Positions 9,078-17,598 of a stretch of DNA of 37,900 bases are shown here, piece by piece. Both the position numbers and the translations under genes were made by a program. The DNA is taken from assembly GCA_030830805.1 (NCBI GenBank), contig JAURMH010000124.1, positions 1 to 37,900 of the forward strand. Direction: 5' to 3'. The notes beneath the pieces are model-generated. The model saw only the letters and a list, made by a program, of their open reading frames with translations, was not told the DNA's origin and made no database searches. This DNA comes from Bacteroidota bacterium. Its GTDB lineage: Bacteria > Bacteroidota > Bacteroidia > Sphingobacteriales > Sphingobacteriaceae. How positions within the stretch are numbered: position 1 is the first letter of the stretch; each line of letters begins with the position of its first letter.

Positions 9078-10121
9078 TTATTTTTTCTTAAAGAAATCAT
9101 TTGGGTTCACAATCAAGCTAACCATATTAGTATAGCCCGCTAAATGGTTATTTGCGCTACCATAATTGAATCTTATTTTACTAATTTTTAGCCCAAATCC
9201 CCAAGAAAAACCAACGGTAGAAAGGCGCGTATCTAAGCCAAGTTCTTTTCTTTTTTGATGATTGTAACCCACCCTAAATTGCATGTTTTCTGAAAAAATA
9301 ATTTCGGTACCAATAGCCACATGTCTTAGTAATTTATCGGTAAAACTAAATTCTTGTAAAATGGGTAAGCCTGTAGCTAAATCAATCTGGGTGGTTCTTT
9401 GATTCGGATCTAAATAAGTTAAATCAAATCTTTGTAAGTTGTGTAGCGTTAAAGAAAAACGAAAAGGGGCATGGGCTAATTTTTTAGAAATACCGAATTG
9501 TGCTTCAAATGGCATCGTTTCTTTTTCGTTGCTAAAGGTATTAGTTTGCGCACCAATATTTTTGAGCACAAAAGATGCTGTAAAACCATTGACGGTATCG
9601 GCGTAGGTGCCCCCAAGATCTAGCAAAACGGCACGTGCATCGTATTCGGCTAATTGGCTAAAAACGGTTTTAATGCTTGCACCATAACTAAAAAGTTGAC
9701 GGGTATAGGCATAACTAAAATTGAGCGAATTTTCTTTCGCATTAAAATTGCCAAGGATGTCGCCATATTCGTTGGTTAATTCAAAATTGCCATAGTCTAT
9801 ATACTGAATACCAATGCCAAAAGTGCCATAATTATTCATAGAAAATGCGGTGCCCAAATAACCATAACTTACATCGCCAAAATAATTACAGGTATTAAAT
9901 CCATACCTATTATCCATTTTAGCATTAAGCAAGGCAGGGTTTTGCGCCACATTATTAATATCGGCATCAACACTTGTAATGCAATAGCCACCTAAAGCAG
10001 TAATTCTAGCAGAGTTAGGTAGGGTTAAAAACTTATGCGTGCCGTAGCCACCTGTTTGCGCGTAAAGCGGAAATGCAGTGCTCATAGCCAGTCCAATGAA
10101 TAGGAATTTTAAGTTGCGCAT
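9078..10121 (-). CDS. porQ: Type IX secretion system protein PorQ-like (PorV/PorQ-type outer-membrane barrel)
   Basis: Signal peptide MRNLKFLFIGLAMSTAFPLYAQ; GGYGTHKFLTLPNSARITALGGYCITSVDADINNVAQNPALL. Start set at 10121 (track start 10145). Confidence 0.82.
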   Translation of the reverse strand: MRNLKFLFIGLAMSTAFPLYAQTGGYGTHKFLTLPNSARITALGGYCITSVDADINNVAQNPALLNAKMDNRYGFNTCNYFGDVSYGYLGTAFSMNNYGTFGIGIQYIDYGNFELTNEYGDILGNFNAKENSLNFSYAYTRQLFSYGASIKTVFSQLAEYDARAVLLDLGGTYADTVNGFTASFVLKNIGAQTNTFSNEKETMPFEAQFGISKKLAHAPFRFSLTLHNLQRFDLTYLDPNQRTTQIDLATGLPILQEFSFTDKLLRHVAIGTEIIFSENMQFRVGYNHQKRKELGLDTRLSTVGFSWGFGLKISKIRFNYGSANNHLAGYTNMVSLIVNPNDFFKKK

Positions 10122-10168
10122 AAATTCAAAATGTACTAACGACAAACGAAGTTAATTATTTTTCCTTG

Positions 10169-11599
10169 TCAAAAATTATCTTTTGGCAGGTCTACAATAA
10201 AATCTTTATTAAAATTAACTAAAAATAATTGTTCAGATGCTCTGGTAATCGCAGTATAAAGCCAACGAATAAACTCTTTATTTACTAACTCGTCGGTTAA
10301 ATAGCCTTGGTCCACAAAAACGGCTTTCCATTGCCCACCTTGAGATTTATGACAAGTAACGGCATAAGAAAATTTAACTTGTAAAGCATTATAATAGGGG
10401 TCCGTTTTAATTTTGGCTAATCTTTCCGATTTATTTTTAATGTCTGCATAGTCTAAAGCCACTTGTTCATATAAATGTTTTTGCTGTGCATTGCTTAGTG
10501 CCGGACTATCCGAATCTAGGGTGTCTAAAATAATTTTTGCAGTAATGATTGGCTGCGTTGGAAAATCTACTAATTGTAAACTGGCATCTGCAAATTTTAA
10601 ACCATACATTTCTTTTTCGTTTCGAATGCGAATAACTTTTATAATTTCTCCGTTGGCTATAAACTCTCCATCTGTTGATTCTGGAAGCCAATGGTAATTA
10701 TTTTTTACCACCATTAAAAAATCACCACTTGAAATAAATTCTTCTCTAAATAAAATACGGGCCCTAATTTGTTGATTATATAAATTAGCATTCTTGTTAG
10801 ACCTGCAAATAATAAGGGTTTCGTCCATTCCAAAATGATCGTAGGCATAATTAATGCCATCTACTAATTTTTCGCCAGTGATATAAAAAAAGTCTTTGAA
10901 ATTTTTTACTTGCATGCTTGGTTTGCTGATGTTTTCGGCTAAAAGCTGCTCTCTTAATGCAGTTGCGTTTTCTAAAATACCCGATTTTTTTTCTTGCCTT
11001 AATACTTCTTTTAGTTCTGCACTAAAAACTTTTAAACCAAAATGATCTTGTAAATAAGTTGGATTAAGTGCTGGGCTTTCGCTTGCGCCAACTGGAGGTA
11101 GTTGAGCGGTATCTCCTAAAAATAATATTTTGCAATTACTATCGGATTCGTAGACATAAGTGATTAAATCGGAGAGTAGGCTATTACCGCCAAAATATTG
11201 TCCCTCTTGCACATCACCAGGTATCATCGATGATTCATCGACAATAAATAAGGTATCGGTATGGGAGTTTTTAGCAAGACTAAAGCCGCTACCAAATTCC
11301 ACTGCGCTTTTTTTTCGATATATTTTTTTGTGAATTGTAAACGCTGGTTTTTGCGAATAATTTCCTAAAACTTTTGCAGCTCTTCCCGTTGGGGCAAGTA
11401 AAATGGCTTTCATTTGGTATTTTGGTAATAACTTAACCAAAACACTCATCGAAGTTGTTTTACCAGTTCCGGCATATCCTTTTAATACAAATAGGGAATT
11501 AGGCGCCTCGGATTTCAGAAAGCGATCTATTTGTCCAAACAAATTGACCTGATCGGCGGTTGGTTGGTGATTAAAAAGCTGTTCAAATAACTGGTTCAC
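10169..11599 (-). CDS. RecD/PIF1-like ATP-dependent DNA helicase (SF1)
   Basis: Walker A LKGYAGTGKTTSM, LLAPTGRAAKVL, IVDESSMI, FLGDTAQLPPVG, YAVTCHKSQGGQWKAVFVD, LYTAITRA. GTG start. Confidence 0.92.
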   Translation of the reverse strand: MNQLFEQLFNHQPTADQVNLFGQIDRFLKSEAPNSLFVLKGYAGTGKTTSMSVLVKLLPKYQMKAILLAPTGRAAKVLGNYSQKPAFTIHKKIYRKKSAVEFGSGFSLAKNSHTDTLFIVDESSMIPGDVQEGQYFGGNSLLSDLITYVYESDSNCKILFLGDTAQLPPVGASESPALNPTYLQDHFGLKVFSAELKEVLRQEKKSGILENATALREQLLAENISKPSMQVKNFKDFFYITGEKLVDGINYAYDHFGMDETLIICRSNKNANLYNQQIRARILFREEFISSGDFLMVVKNNYHWLPESTDGEFIANGEIIKVIRIRNEKEMYGLKFADASLQLVDFPTQPIITAKIILDTLDSDSPALSNAQQKHLYEQVALDYADIKNKSERLAKIKTDPYYNALQVKFSYAVTCHKSQGGQWKAVFVDQGYLTDELVNKEFIRWLYTAITRASEQLFLVNFNKDFIVDLPKDNF

Positions 11600-11662
11600 G
11601 GCATAAACTTAGGCAGAAATTAGCAAAATCATTTTAATTTTCTACAAATCTTTATAAAATAA

Positions 11663-11670
11663 TACATTTG
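11663..11670 (+). promoter_or_regulatory. Candidate -7 element TACATTTG for the DUF3822-rsmD-coaD unit
   Basis: Exact TAnnTTTG; 5 nt (TGACA) before the ATG at 11676. Confidence 0.55.
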
Positions 11671-11675
11671 TGACA

Positions 11676-12533
11676 ATGAATGGATTATTACATAAGGTAG
11701 AAAAAGCAGAGCGAGTAGATGAGAGTTTTTATTTTGATACAAAAACACCTTATCATTTATTCTTGCAATTAGATGGCGGTTACTTTAGAGCAGTTGCCTA
11801 TAGTAATACGCGCGAAAAATATGTAATGCAAGCCGAATTTAGTTTCGATCATACCAATGATACTTTAAAAGAAATTTTTGAAAAAACAGACTTTTTAAAG
11901 AGGGCCTATACCAAAGTTCGTTGTGTGGTAACTACTCCATCTCAAACTTTAATTCCAGTAGTAGAGGGTTTAAGTATTGATCCAGAAACAGCACTTGGTT
12001 TCAATGTTAATTTATCTTTTGATCAACAAATATTTACGAATGCATTGGCTAGTATTGATGCGGTGATGGCATTTGCGGTGAATAATGAATTAGTTTCGAT
12101 TGTAAAAAATCGATTTCCTCAAGTAGAATTTATTCATGCAGCAGCCAGTACTATTTCTTATGGAATCGAATTAGCCGCAAATCATTCACAGGAATCAATG
12201 TACATTGTGTTGCATGAAGGCTTATTAGAAATTTGTTTGACTGAAAACAATAAACTAAAACTCTATAACACTTTTGCTTTTCAAACCCCCGAAGACTTGG
12301 TTTATTATCCTTTATTTATTGCGGAACAGTTTAAGTTAAGTGTCGATCAGGTGCAATTATATTTAGCAGGAAATATTGCACGCGCAACCCCTGCATTTGA
12401 TATCATGCAAAAATATTTTGCCAATGTTCAAATGGCGCCACTCGATAAGCGTTCTAAATATGCCGTTAGAATGGAAGAGGAACAGGTTTATCCTCCTTTT
12501 TTAACTTTATTTACCACTCGTTTATGCGAATAA
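11676..12533 (+). CDS. DUF3822-family protein
   Basis: Overall sequence and position directly upstream of rsmD fit this Bacteroidetes family. The track starts at GTG 11670; ATG 11676 is preferred. Confidence 0.7.
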   Translation: MNGLLHKVEKAERVDESFYFDTKTPYHLFLQLDGGYFRAVAYSNTREKYVMQAEFSFDHTNDTLKEIFEKTDFLKRAYTKVRCVVTTPSQTLIPVVEGLSIDPETALGFNVNLSFDQQIFTNALASIDAVMAFAVNNELVSIVKNRFPQVEFIHAAASTISYGIELAANHSQESMYIVLHEGLLEICLTENNKLKLYNTFAFQTPEDLVYYPLFIAEQFKLSVDQVQLYLAGNIARATPAFDIMQKYFANVQMAPLDKRSKYAVRMEEEQVYPPFLTLFTTRLCE

Positions 12534-13063
12534 TTAGTGGAAAATGGAGAGGCATTCGTTTGCAAGCGCCTACCAATTTGCCAGTAAGACCCACTACCGA
12601 TCAAGCAAAAGAAGCCTTGTTTAATATCTTAATCAATAGTTTTGATTTTGATGGATTGAAAATATTAGATTTGTTTTCGGGTACGGGTAATATGAGTTAC
12701 GAATTTGTTTCTCGGGGTTGTACCGATATAACTTGCGTAGATAAACATCTTAAATGTGTAAGATTTATCAAAGAAACTTTTCAGAAATTAAAATTCGAAA
12801 ACGCCAATTTGATAGTAGACGATGTATTTAAATTTTTAAAATTGGAGCAAACAAAATATGATATTATTTTTGCAGACCCGCCCTACGACATGTCTAGAAT
12901 TGCAGAGATTGCAGACTTTGTAATAGAAAAAGAATTATTAAATGCTGCAGGTGTTTTAATTATTGAACATGCCAGTTTGCAAAATATTAGTAATGGTAAA
13001 GGTTATCAAGAAACCAGAACTTATGGTTCTAGTAGTTTCTCTTTTTTTAAATTATTAGCGTAA
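12524..13063 (+). CDS. rsmD: 16S rRNA (guanine(966)-N(2))-methyltransferase RsmD
   Basis: MRIISGKWRGIRLQAP, RPTTDQAKEALFNIL, ILDLFSGTGNMSYEFVSRG, DIIFADPPYD. Confidence 0.93.
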   Translation: MRIISGKWRGIRLQAPTNLPVRPTTDQAKEALFNILINSFDFDGLKILDLFSGTGNMSYEFVSRGCTDITCVDKHLKCVRFIKETFQKLKFENANLIVDDVFKFLKLEQTKYDIIFADPPYDMSRIAEIADFVIEKELLNAAGVLIIEHASLQNISNGKGYQETRTYGSSSFSFFKLLA

Positions 13064-13069
13064 AAGCAG

Positions 13070-13546
13070 ATGAAAAAAATTGCATTATTTCCGGGGTCAT
13101 TTGATCCAATAACAGTGGCTCATATTGATATTTTAAAAAGAGCATTGCCTTTATTTGATGAAGTGGTGGTTGGTATTGGTTTAAATAATACCAAACAAGG
13201 GTTTATTTCAACTGCTAAAAAAGAAGAAATGTTGCAATTGGTTTTTCAACATGAATCAAAAATTAAAGTAGCCACTTACGAAGGCTTAACCGTCGAATAT
13301 TGTAAGCAAATAGGGGCACAGTATATGATTCGTGGTATACGGTCTGCCTCAGATTTCGAGTACGAAAAAGCTATTTCGCAAATGAATCAATCGATGCATC
13401 CAGATATTGAAAGCGTATTTATTATCAGCAGGCCTGGCTATTCGGCCATCAGCTCTACCATTGTTCGAGATATTTTAAGAAATGGCGGTGATATTAGCCA
13501 GTTTGTACCAAAAGAAATTGCCGGTATGCTATTAGACTTAAAGTAA
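13070..13546 (+). CDS. coaD: Pantetheine-phosphate adenylyltransferase
   Basis: KKIALFPGSFDPITVAHIDILKRAL, MIRGIRSASDFEYEKAISQMN, ISSTIVRDI. Confidence 0.97.
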   Translation: MKKIALFPGSFDPITVAHIDILKRALPLFDEVVVGIGLNNTKQGFISTAKKEEMLQLVFQHESKIKVATYEGLTVEYCKQIGAQYMIRGIRSASDFEYEKAISQMNQSMHPDIESVFIISRPGYSAISSTIVRDILRNGGDISQFVPKEIAGMLLDLK

Positions 13547-14134
13547 TTTAGAAATAATTTCATCGATAGAAGCATAGGTGTTTTCGCGTACTTTTTCAAA
13601 TTGATTTGCGGCAAGCCAGGCGGTTTGCGTAATGTCCTCTGCCAATTGAGGAATTAAATTTTTATCATCACTTTTCATCAAATACCAATTAGTTTGCTTT
13701 AAAATCCAATCACTATTTTCTTCATAAATATGATAGCTAATGTGATACAAATCGCCTAGTTCAATTTGAGTAATACCACATTCTTCTTGTACTTCTCTAA
13801 TGGCAGCTGTTTCAAAATCTTCCCCTTCATCTAATTTGCCTTTTGGTAAATCCCATTTTCCACGCCTAAAAATAAAAAGGTATTCCGATTGGCTATTTTT
13901 AACAAGCCCTCCAGCTGCATTTATCGGCAAAAATTGTTCTTTTATTTGATTAAAAACTGATATCGGGTTTGCACAAATGATATTTTTTTGTCCAATGATG
14001 TTTATTATTTCGTTTTTTGAGATTGTTAAAGCAGCTGATTCAGAATTGTTTGTAGCATTGTGTAAAACTTCTTGACTAAAATTGTCTAATTGTGAAATAA
14101 CTAAGACGTTTTGATTTATATAAATTTTATACAT
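13538..14134 (-). CDS. NUDIX hydrolase
   Basis: Nudix box GKLDEGEDFETAAIREVQEECGI. Track start at 14206 runs into pyrE; internal ATG at 14134 (MYKIYINQNVLVIS) preferred. Confidence 0.88.
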   Translation of the reverse strand: MYKIYINQNVLVISQLDNFSQEVLHNATNNSESAALTISKNEIINIIGQKNIICANPISVFNQIKEQFLPINAAGGLVKNSQSEYLFIFRRGKWDLPKGKLDEGEDFETAAIREVQEECGITQIELGDLYHISYHIYEENSDWILKQTNWYLMKSDDKNLIPQLAEDITQTAWLAANQFEKVRENTYASIDEIISKLL

Positions 14135-14137
14135 TTG
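14130..14137 (+). promoter_or_regulatory. Candidate -7 element TACATTTG for pyrE
   Basis: Exact TAnnTTTG; 4 nt (TGCT) between element and pyrE ATG. Confidence 0.55.
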
Positions 14138-14141
14138 TGCT

Positions 14142-14783
14142 ATGTTTAATACCAGAGAAACTTCTTTAAAAGTAGCAGAATTTTTGTTACAAATCAAAGC
14201 AATCAAATTGCAACCACAAAAACCATTTACTTGGGCTTCGGGTTGGAATTCACCAATTTATTGTGATAACAGAATTACTTTGTCTTATCCACCCGTTAGA
14301 ACCTACATTCGTCAGAGATTAGCAGAAGTAATCCACGAAGAATTTGCTTCTGCAAATTTAATTGCAGGTGTAGCAACAGCAGGAATTCCTCAAGGTGTTT
14401 TAGTAGCACAAGAATTGGGCTTACCATTTGCTTATGTTCGTTCAGCTCCTAAAGATCATGGCATGAATAACATGATTGAAGGGGAAATGAAAGAAGGCCA
14501 AAAAGTAGTAGTGGTAGAAGATTTAATTTCGACTGGCAATAGTAGTCTAAAAGCGGTAGAAGCCTTAAGAGCGGCAGGCTGTGAAGTAATAGGCATGGTA
14601 TCTATATTCACTTACGGTTTCGACGTAGCCAATCAAAATTTCAAAAACGCAAATTGCAAACTCATATCCTTGAGTAATTACGACGACTTAATCGATCAAG
14701 CATTGGAGTCTAGTTTTATCAATGCAAATGATGTTGAATTGTTGAAGTCTTGGAGAGCAGACCCAGCTAAATGGAATAAATAA
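14142..14783 (+). CDS. pyrE: Orotate phosphoribosyltransferase
   Basis: FTWASGWNSPIYCDNRITLSYPPVR, KVVVVEDLISTGNSSLKAVEALRAAG. Confidence 0.96.
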   Translation: MFNTRETSLKVAEFLLQIKAIKLQPQKPFTWASGWNSPIYCDNRITLSYPPVRTYIRQRLAEVIHEEFASANLIAGVATAGIPQGVLVAQELGLPFAYVRSAPKDHGMNNMIEGEMKEGQKVVVVEDLISTGNSSLKAVEALRAAGCEVIGMVSIFTYGFDVANQNFKNANCKLISLSNYDDLIDQALESSFINANDVELLKSWRADPAKWNK

Positions 14784-14935
14784 TCAGCGACAAAATTTCC
14801 TTTATTTTTTCTAGAATCAGTAATTAAGGCAGTTAAATACGCATTACAACAGACAGAATTTCAGTTGTTTGCTTGCTTTGGCCTTTGGCTTGCAATTTGA
14901 GCTAGGATTGTTACGCTATAATAACAGCGTTAAAC

Positions 14936-17530
14936 ATGAACTTTAATCAGTACACTATTAAATCTCAAGAGGCGATTAACAAAGCAGTGGAAATTGCCCA
15001 AGCTAATCAACATCAAGCTATCGAACCTGCTCATATTTTAAAAGGGATGTTTTCGGTAGACGAAAATGTAATTCAATTTTTATTTAAAAAACTCAACATT
15101 GCACCGCAGCGAATTCAAGAGGTAAACGATGCACTAGTTATGGCCTATCCAAAAGTACAGGGTGGTGATCCATTTTTTTCAAGAGATAGTAATCAAGTAT
15201 TTCAAAAGGCGAGTGCTTTATTGGCAACTTTCAAAGATGAATTTATTACCGTAGATCATTTACTATTAGCCATTTTAGCTGGAAGTGATAAAACGGCTAC
15301 TATGTTAAAAGATGCTGGCTTACAAGAAAAAGAATTGAAGGCTGCTATTTTTGCTTTAAGAGGCGATCATAAAATTACGGATCAAAATGCCGAAGCAACC
15401 TATCAATCCTTGGCAAAATTTGCTAGAAATTTAAATGATGCCGCATCTTCGGGAAAGCTAGACCCAGTAATAGGTAGAGACGAAGAAATCAGAAGAGTTA
15501 TCCAGATTTTATCACGCCGTACCAAAAACAATCCAATCTTAATTGGCGAACCAGGTGTTGGTAAAACCGCTATAGCAGAAGGAATTGCATTTAGAATTGT
15601 AAATGGTGATGTGCCCGAAAATTTAAAATCGAAATTAGTTTTTTCTTTAGATATGGGCGCCTTAATTGCCGGAGCAAAATATAAAGGAGAGTTTGAAGAA
15701 AGATTAAAAGCGGTAATTTCTGAAGTAATCAAAAGTGATGGACAAATTATTTTATTTATAGATGAGATTCATACGCTTGTTGGTGCCGGCGCTTCTGAAG
15801 GTGCAATGGATGCTGCAAATATTTTAAAACCTGCATTGGCTCGTGGCGAATTGCGTGCCATTGGCGCCACTACGCTAAACGAATATCAAAAATATTTTGA
15901 AAAAGATAAAGCGCTAGAACGCAGATTTCAGAAGGTATTGGTAGCAGAGCCAGATATCGAAGATGCCATTAGTATTTTGCGCGGATTGAAAGATAAATAT
16001 GAAATACACCATAAAGTAAGAATTAAAGATGAGGCAATTATTGCTGCAGTAGAATTATCTCAGCGTTATATTGCAGATCGTTTTTTGCCAGACAAAGCCA
16101 TCGACTTAATGGATGAGGCGGCAGCAAAACTGCGACTAGAAATGGACTCGGTGCCTGAGGCATTAGACGAAATTGAACGCCGAATAATGCAATTAGAAAT
16201 TGAAAGAGCAGCCATAAAACGCGAAGGAGAAACTAAAAGATTAGCAGAGTTGTCGGAAGAGATTGCCAATTTATCGGAGCAGCGTAATAGTTTTCGTGCT
16301 AAGTGGAACGCAGAAAAGCAAATAGTTAATAATATTCAATTGCAGCTAGATTTATTAGAAAGGTATAAGCTAGAAGCCGAGCAAGCTGAGCGTTCTGGCG
16401 ATTACGGTAAAGTGGCGGAATTAAGATATGGAAAAATAAAAGATGCTGAAAATACCGTTGATCAATTAAAAATTGAACTCGAAAAAAATACTGCTAGAAT
16501 CATGAAAGAAGAAGTAACGGCAGAAGATATTGCAGGAGTAGTTTCGCGTTGGACCGGCATTCCGCTAAATAAAATGATTGCATCGGAGCGAGATAAATTA
16601 TTGAATTTAGAACAAGAATTACATCAACGCGTTGTTGGGCAATCGGAGGCCATAGAAGCCATTGCAGATGCAGTTAGACGCAGCAGAGCAGGCTTGCAAG
16701 ACAAAAAGAAACCCATAGGTTCTTTTATCTTTTTAGGTACAACTGGTGTTGGTAAAACAGAACTAGCAAAGGCCTTGGCCGATTTCTTATTCAACGATGA
16801 AAATTCGATGACAAGAATTGATATGTCTGAATACCAAGAGCGACATGCTGTTTCGAGATTAATTGGTGCGCCTCCAGGATATGTTGGTTATGATGAAGGC
16901 GGACAGTTAACAGAAGCGGTTAGAAGAAAACCATTTTCGGTTATCTTATTAGATGAAATTGAAAAAGCGCATCCAGATGTTTTCAATATTTTATTGCAAG
17001 TATTAGATGATGGTAGGTTAACAGATAACAAAGGCAGGGTAGTTAATTTTAAAAATACCATTATCATTATGACCTCTAATATTGGTGCCAATGTAATTCA
17101 AGATAATTTTGCAGAAATGACCTATACTAATCGATCGGAGATTATTGCAAAAACCAAAACAGCAGTATTCGAAGTATTGAAAAAAACGATTCGTCCAGAA
17201 TTCCTTAATAGAATAGATGAGTTAATTATGTTTACACCATTAAGCAGAGAGGAAGTGCGCGAAATAGTCGAATTACAATTTAAAGGCATTCAAAAAGTTT
17301 TACAAGAAATGGGCATTACTTTAAATGCTACAGACGAAGCATTAGACTGGTTGGGAGAATTAGGCTACGACCCACAATTTGGTGCTCGACCATTAAAAAG
17401 GGTGATGCAAAAGCGAATATTAAATGATTTATCGAAGCAAATATTAGCCGATAAAGTGCTTAAAGATGCCGAAATCATGCTTAAATTAAGTCCTAAAAAG
17501 GAATTTATATTCGAAAATATAGCCGTTTAA
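14936..17530 (+). CDS. clpB: ATP-dependent chaperone ClpB
   Basis: Two AAA+ modules (GEPGVGKTAIAEG; LGTTGVGKTELAKALA), KYKGEFEERLKAV, middle domain, GYVGYDEGGQLTEAVRRKPFSVILLDEIEKAH. Confidence 0.97.
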   Translation: MNFNQYTIKSQEAINKAVEIAQANQHQAIEPAHILKGMFSVDENVIQFLFKKLNIAPQRIQEVNDALVMAYPKVQGGDPFFSRDSNQVFQKASALLATFKDEFITVDHLLLAILAGSDKTATMLKDAGLQEKELKAAIFALRGDHKITDQNAEATYQSLAKFARNLNDAASSGKLDPVIGRDEEIRRVIQILSRRTKNNPILIGEPGVGKTAIAEGIAFRIVNGDVPENLKSKLVFSLDMGALIAGAKYKGEFEERLKAVISEVIKSDGQIILFIDEIHTLVGAGASEGAMDAANILKPALARGELRAIGATTLNEYQKYFEKDKALERRFQKVLVAEPDIEDAISILRGLKDKYEIHHKVRIKDEAIIAAVELSQRYIADRFLPDKAIDLMDEAAAKLRLEMDSVPEALDEIERRIMQLEIERAAIKREGETKRLAELSEEIANLSEQRNSFRAKWNAEKQIVNNIQLQLDLLERYKLEAEQAERSGDYGKVAELRYGKIKDAENTVDQLKIELEKNTARIMKEEVTAEDIAGVVSRWTGIPLNKMIASERDKLLNLEQELHQRVVGQSEAIEAIADAVRRSRAGLQDKKKPIGSFIFLGTTGVGKTELAKALADFLFNDENSMTRIDMSEYQERHAVSRLIGAPPGYVGYDEGGQLTEAVRRKPFSVILLDEIEKAHPDVFNILLQVLDDGRLTDNKGRVVNFKNTIIIMTSNIGANVIQDNFAEMTYTNRSEIIAKTKTAVFEVLKKTIRPEFLNRIDELIMFTPLSREEVREIVELQFKGIQKVLQEMGITLNATDEALDWLGELGYDPQFGARPLKRVMQKRILNDLSKQILADKVLKDAEIMLKLSPKKEFIFENIAV

Positions 17531-17598
17531 ATAGTATTTGTATTCTTTTTTATTCCCTTTTATTAGTTATATTGCTTATAAAATTGAATTTAAATCTC

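Noticed and set aside
14784-14935. Possible small RNA in the pyrE-clpB gap (CTTTGG/TTGC repeats)
   Set aside because: No clear promoter, stable hairpin or terminator pair; only short low-complexity repeats.
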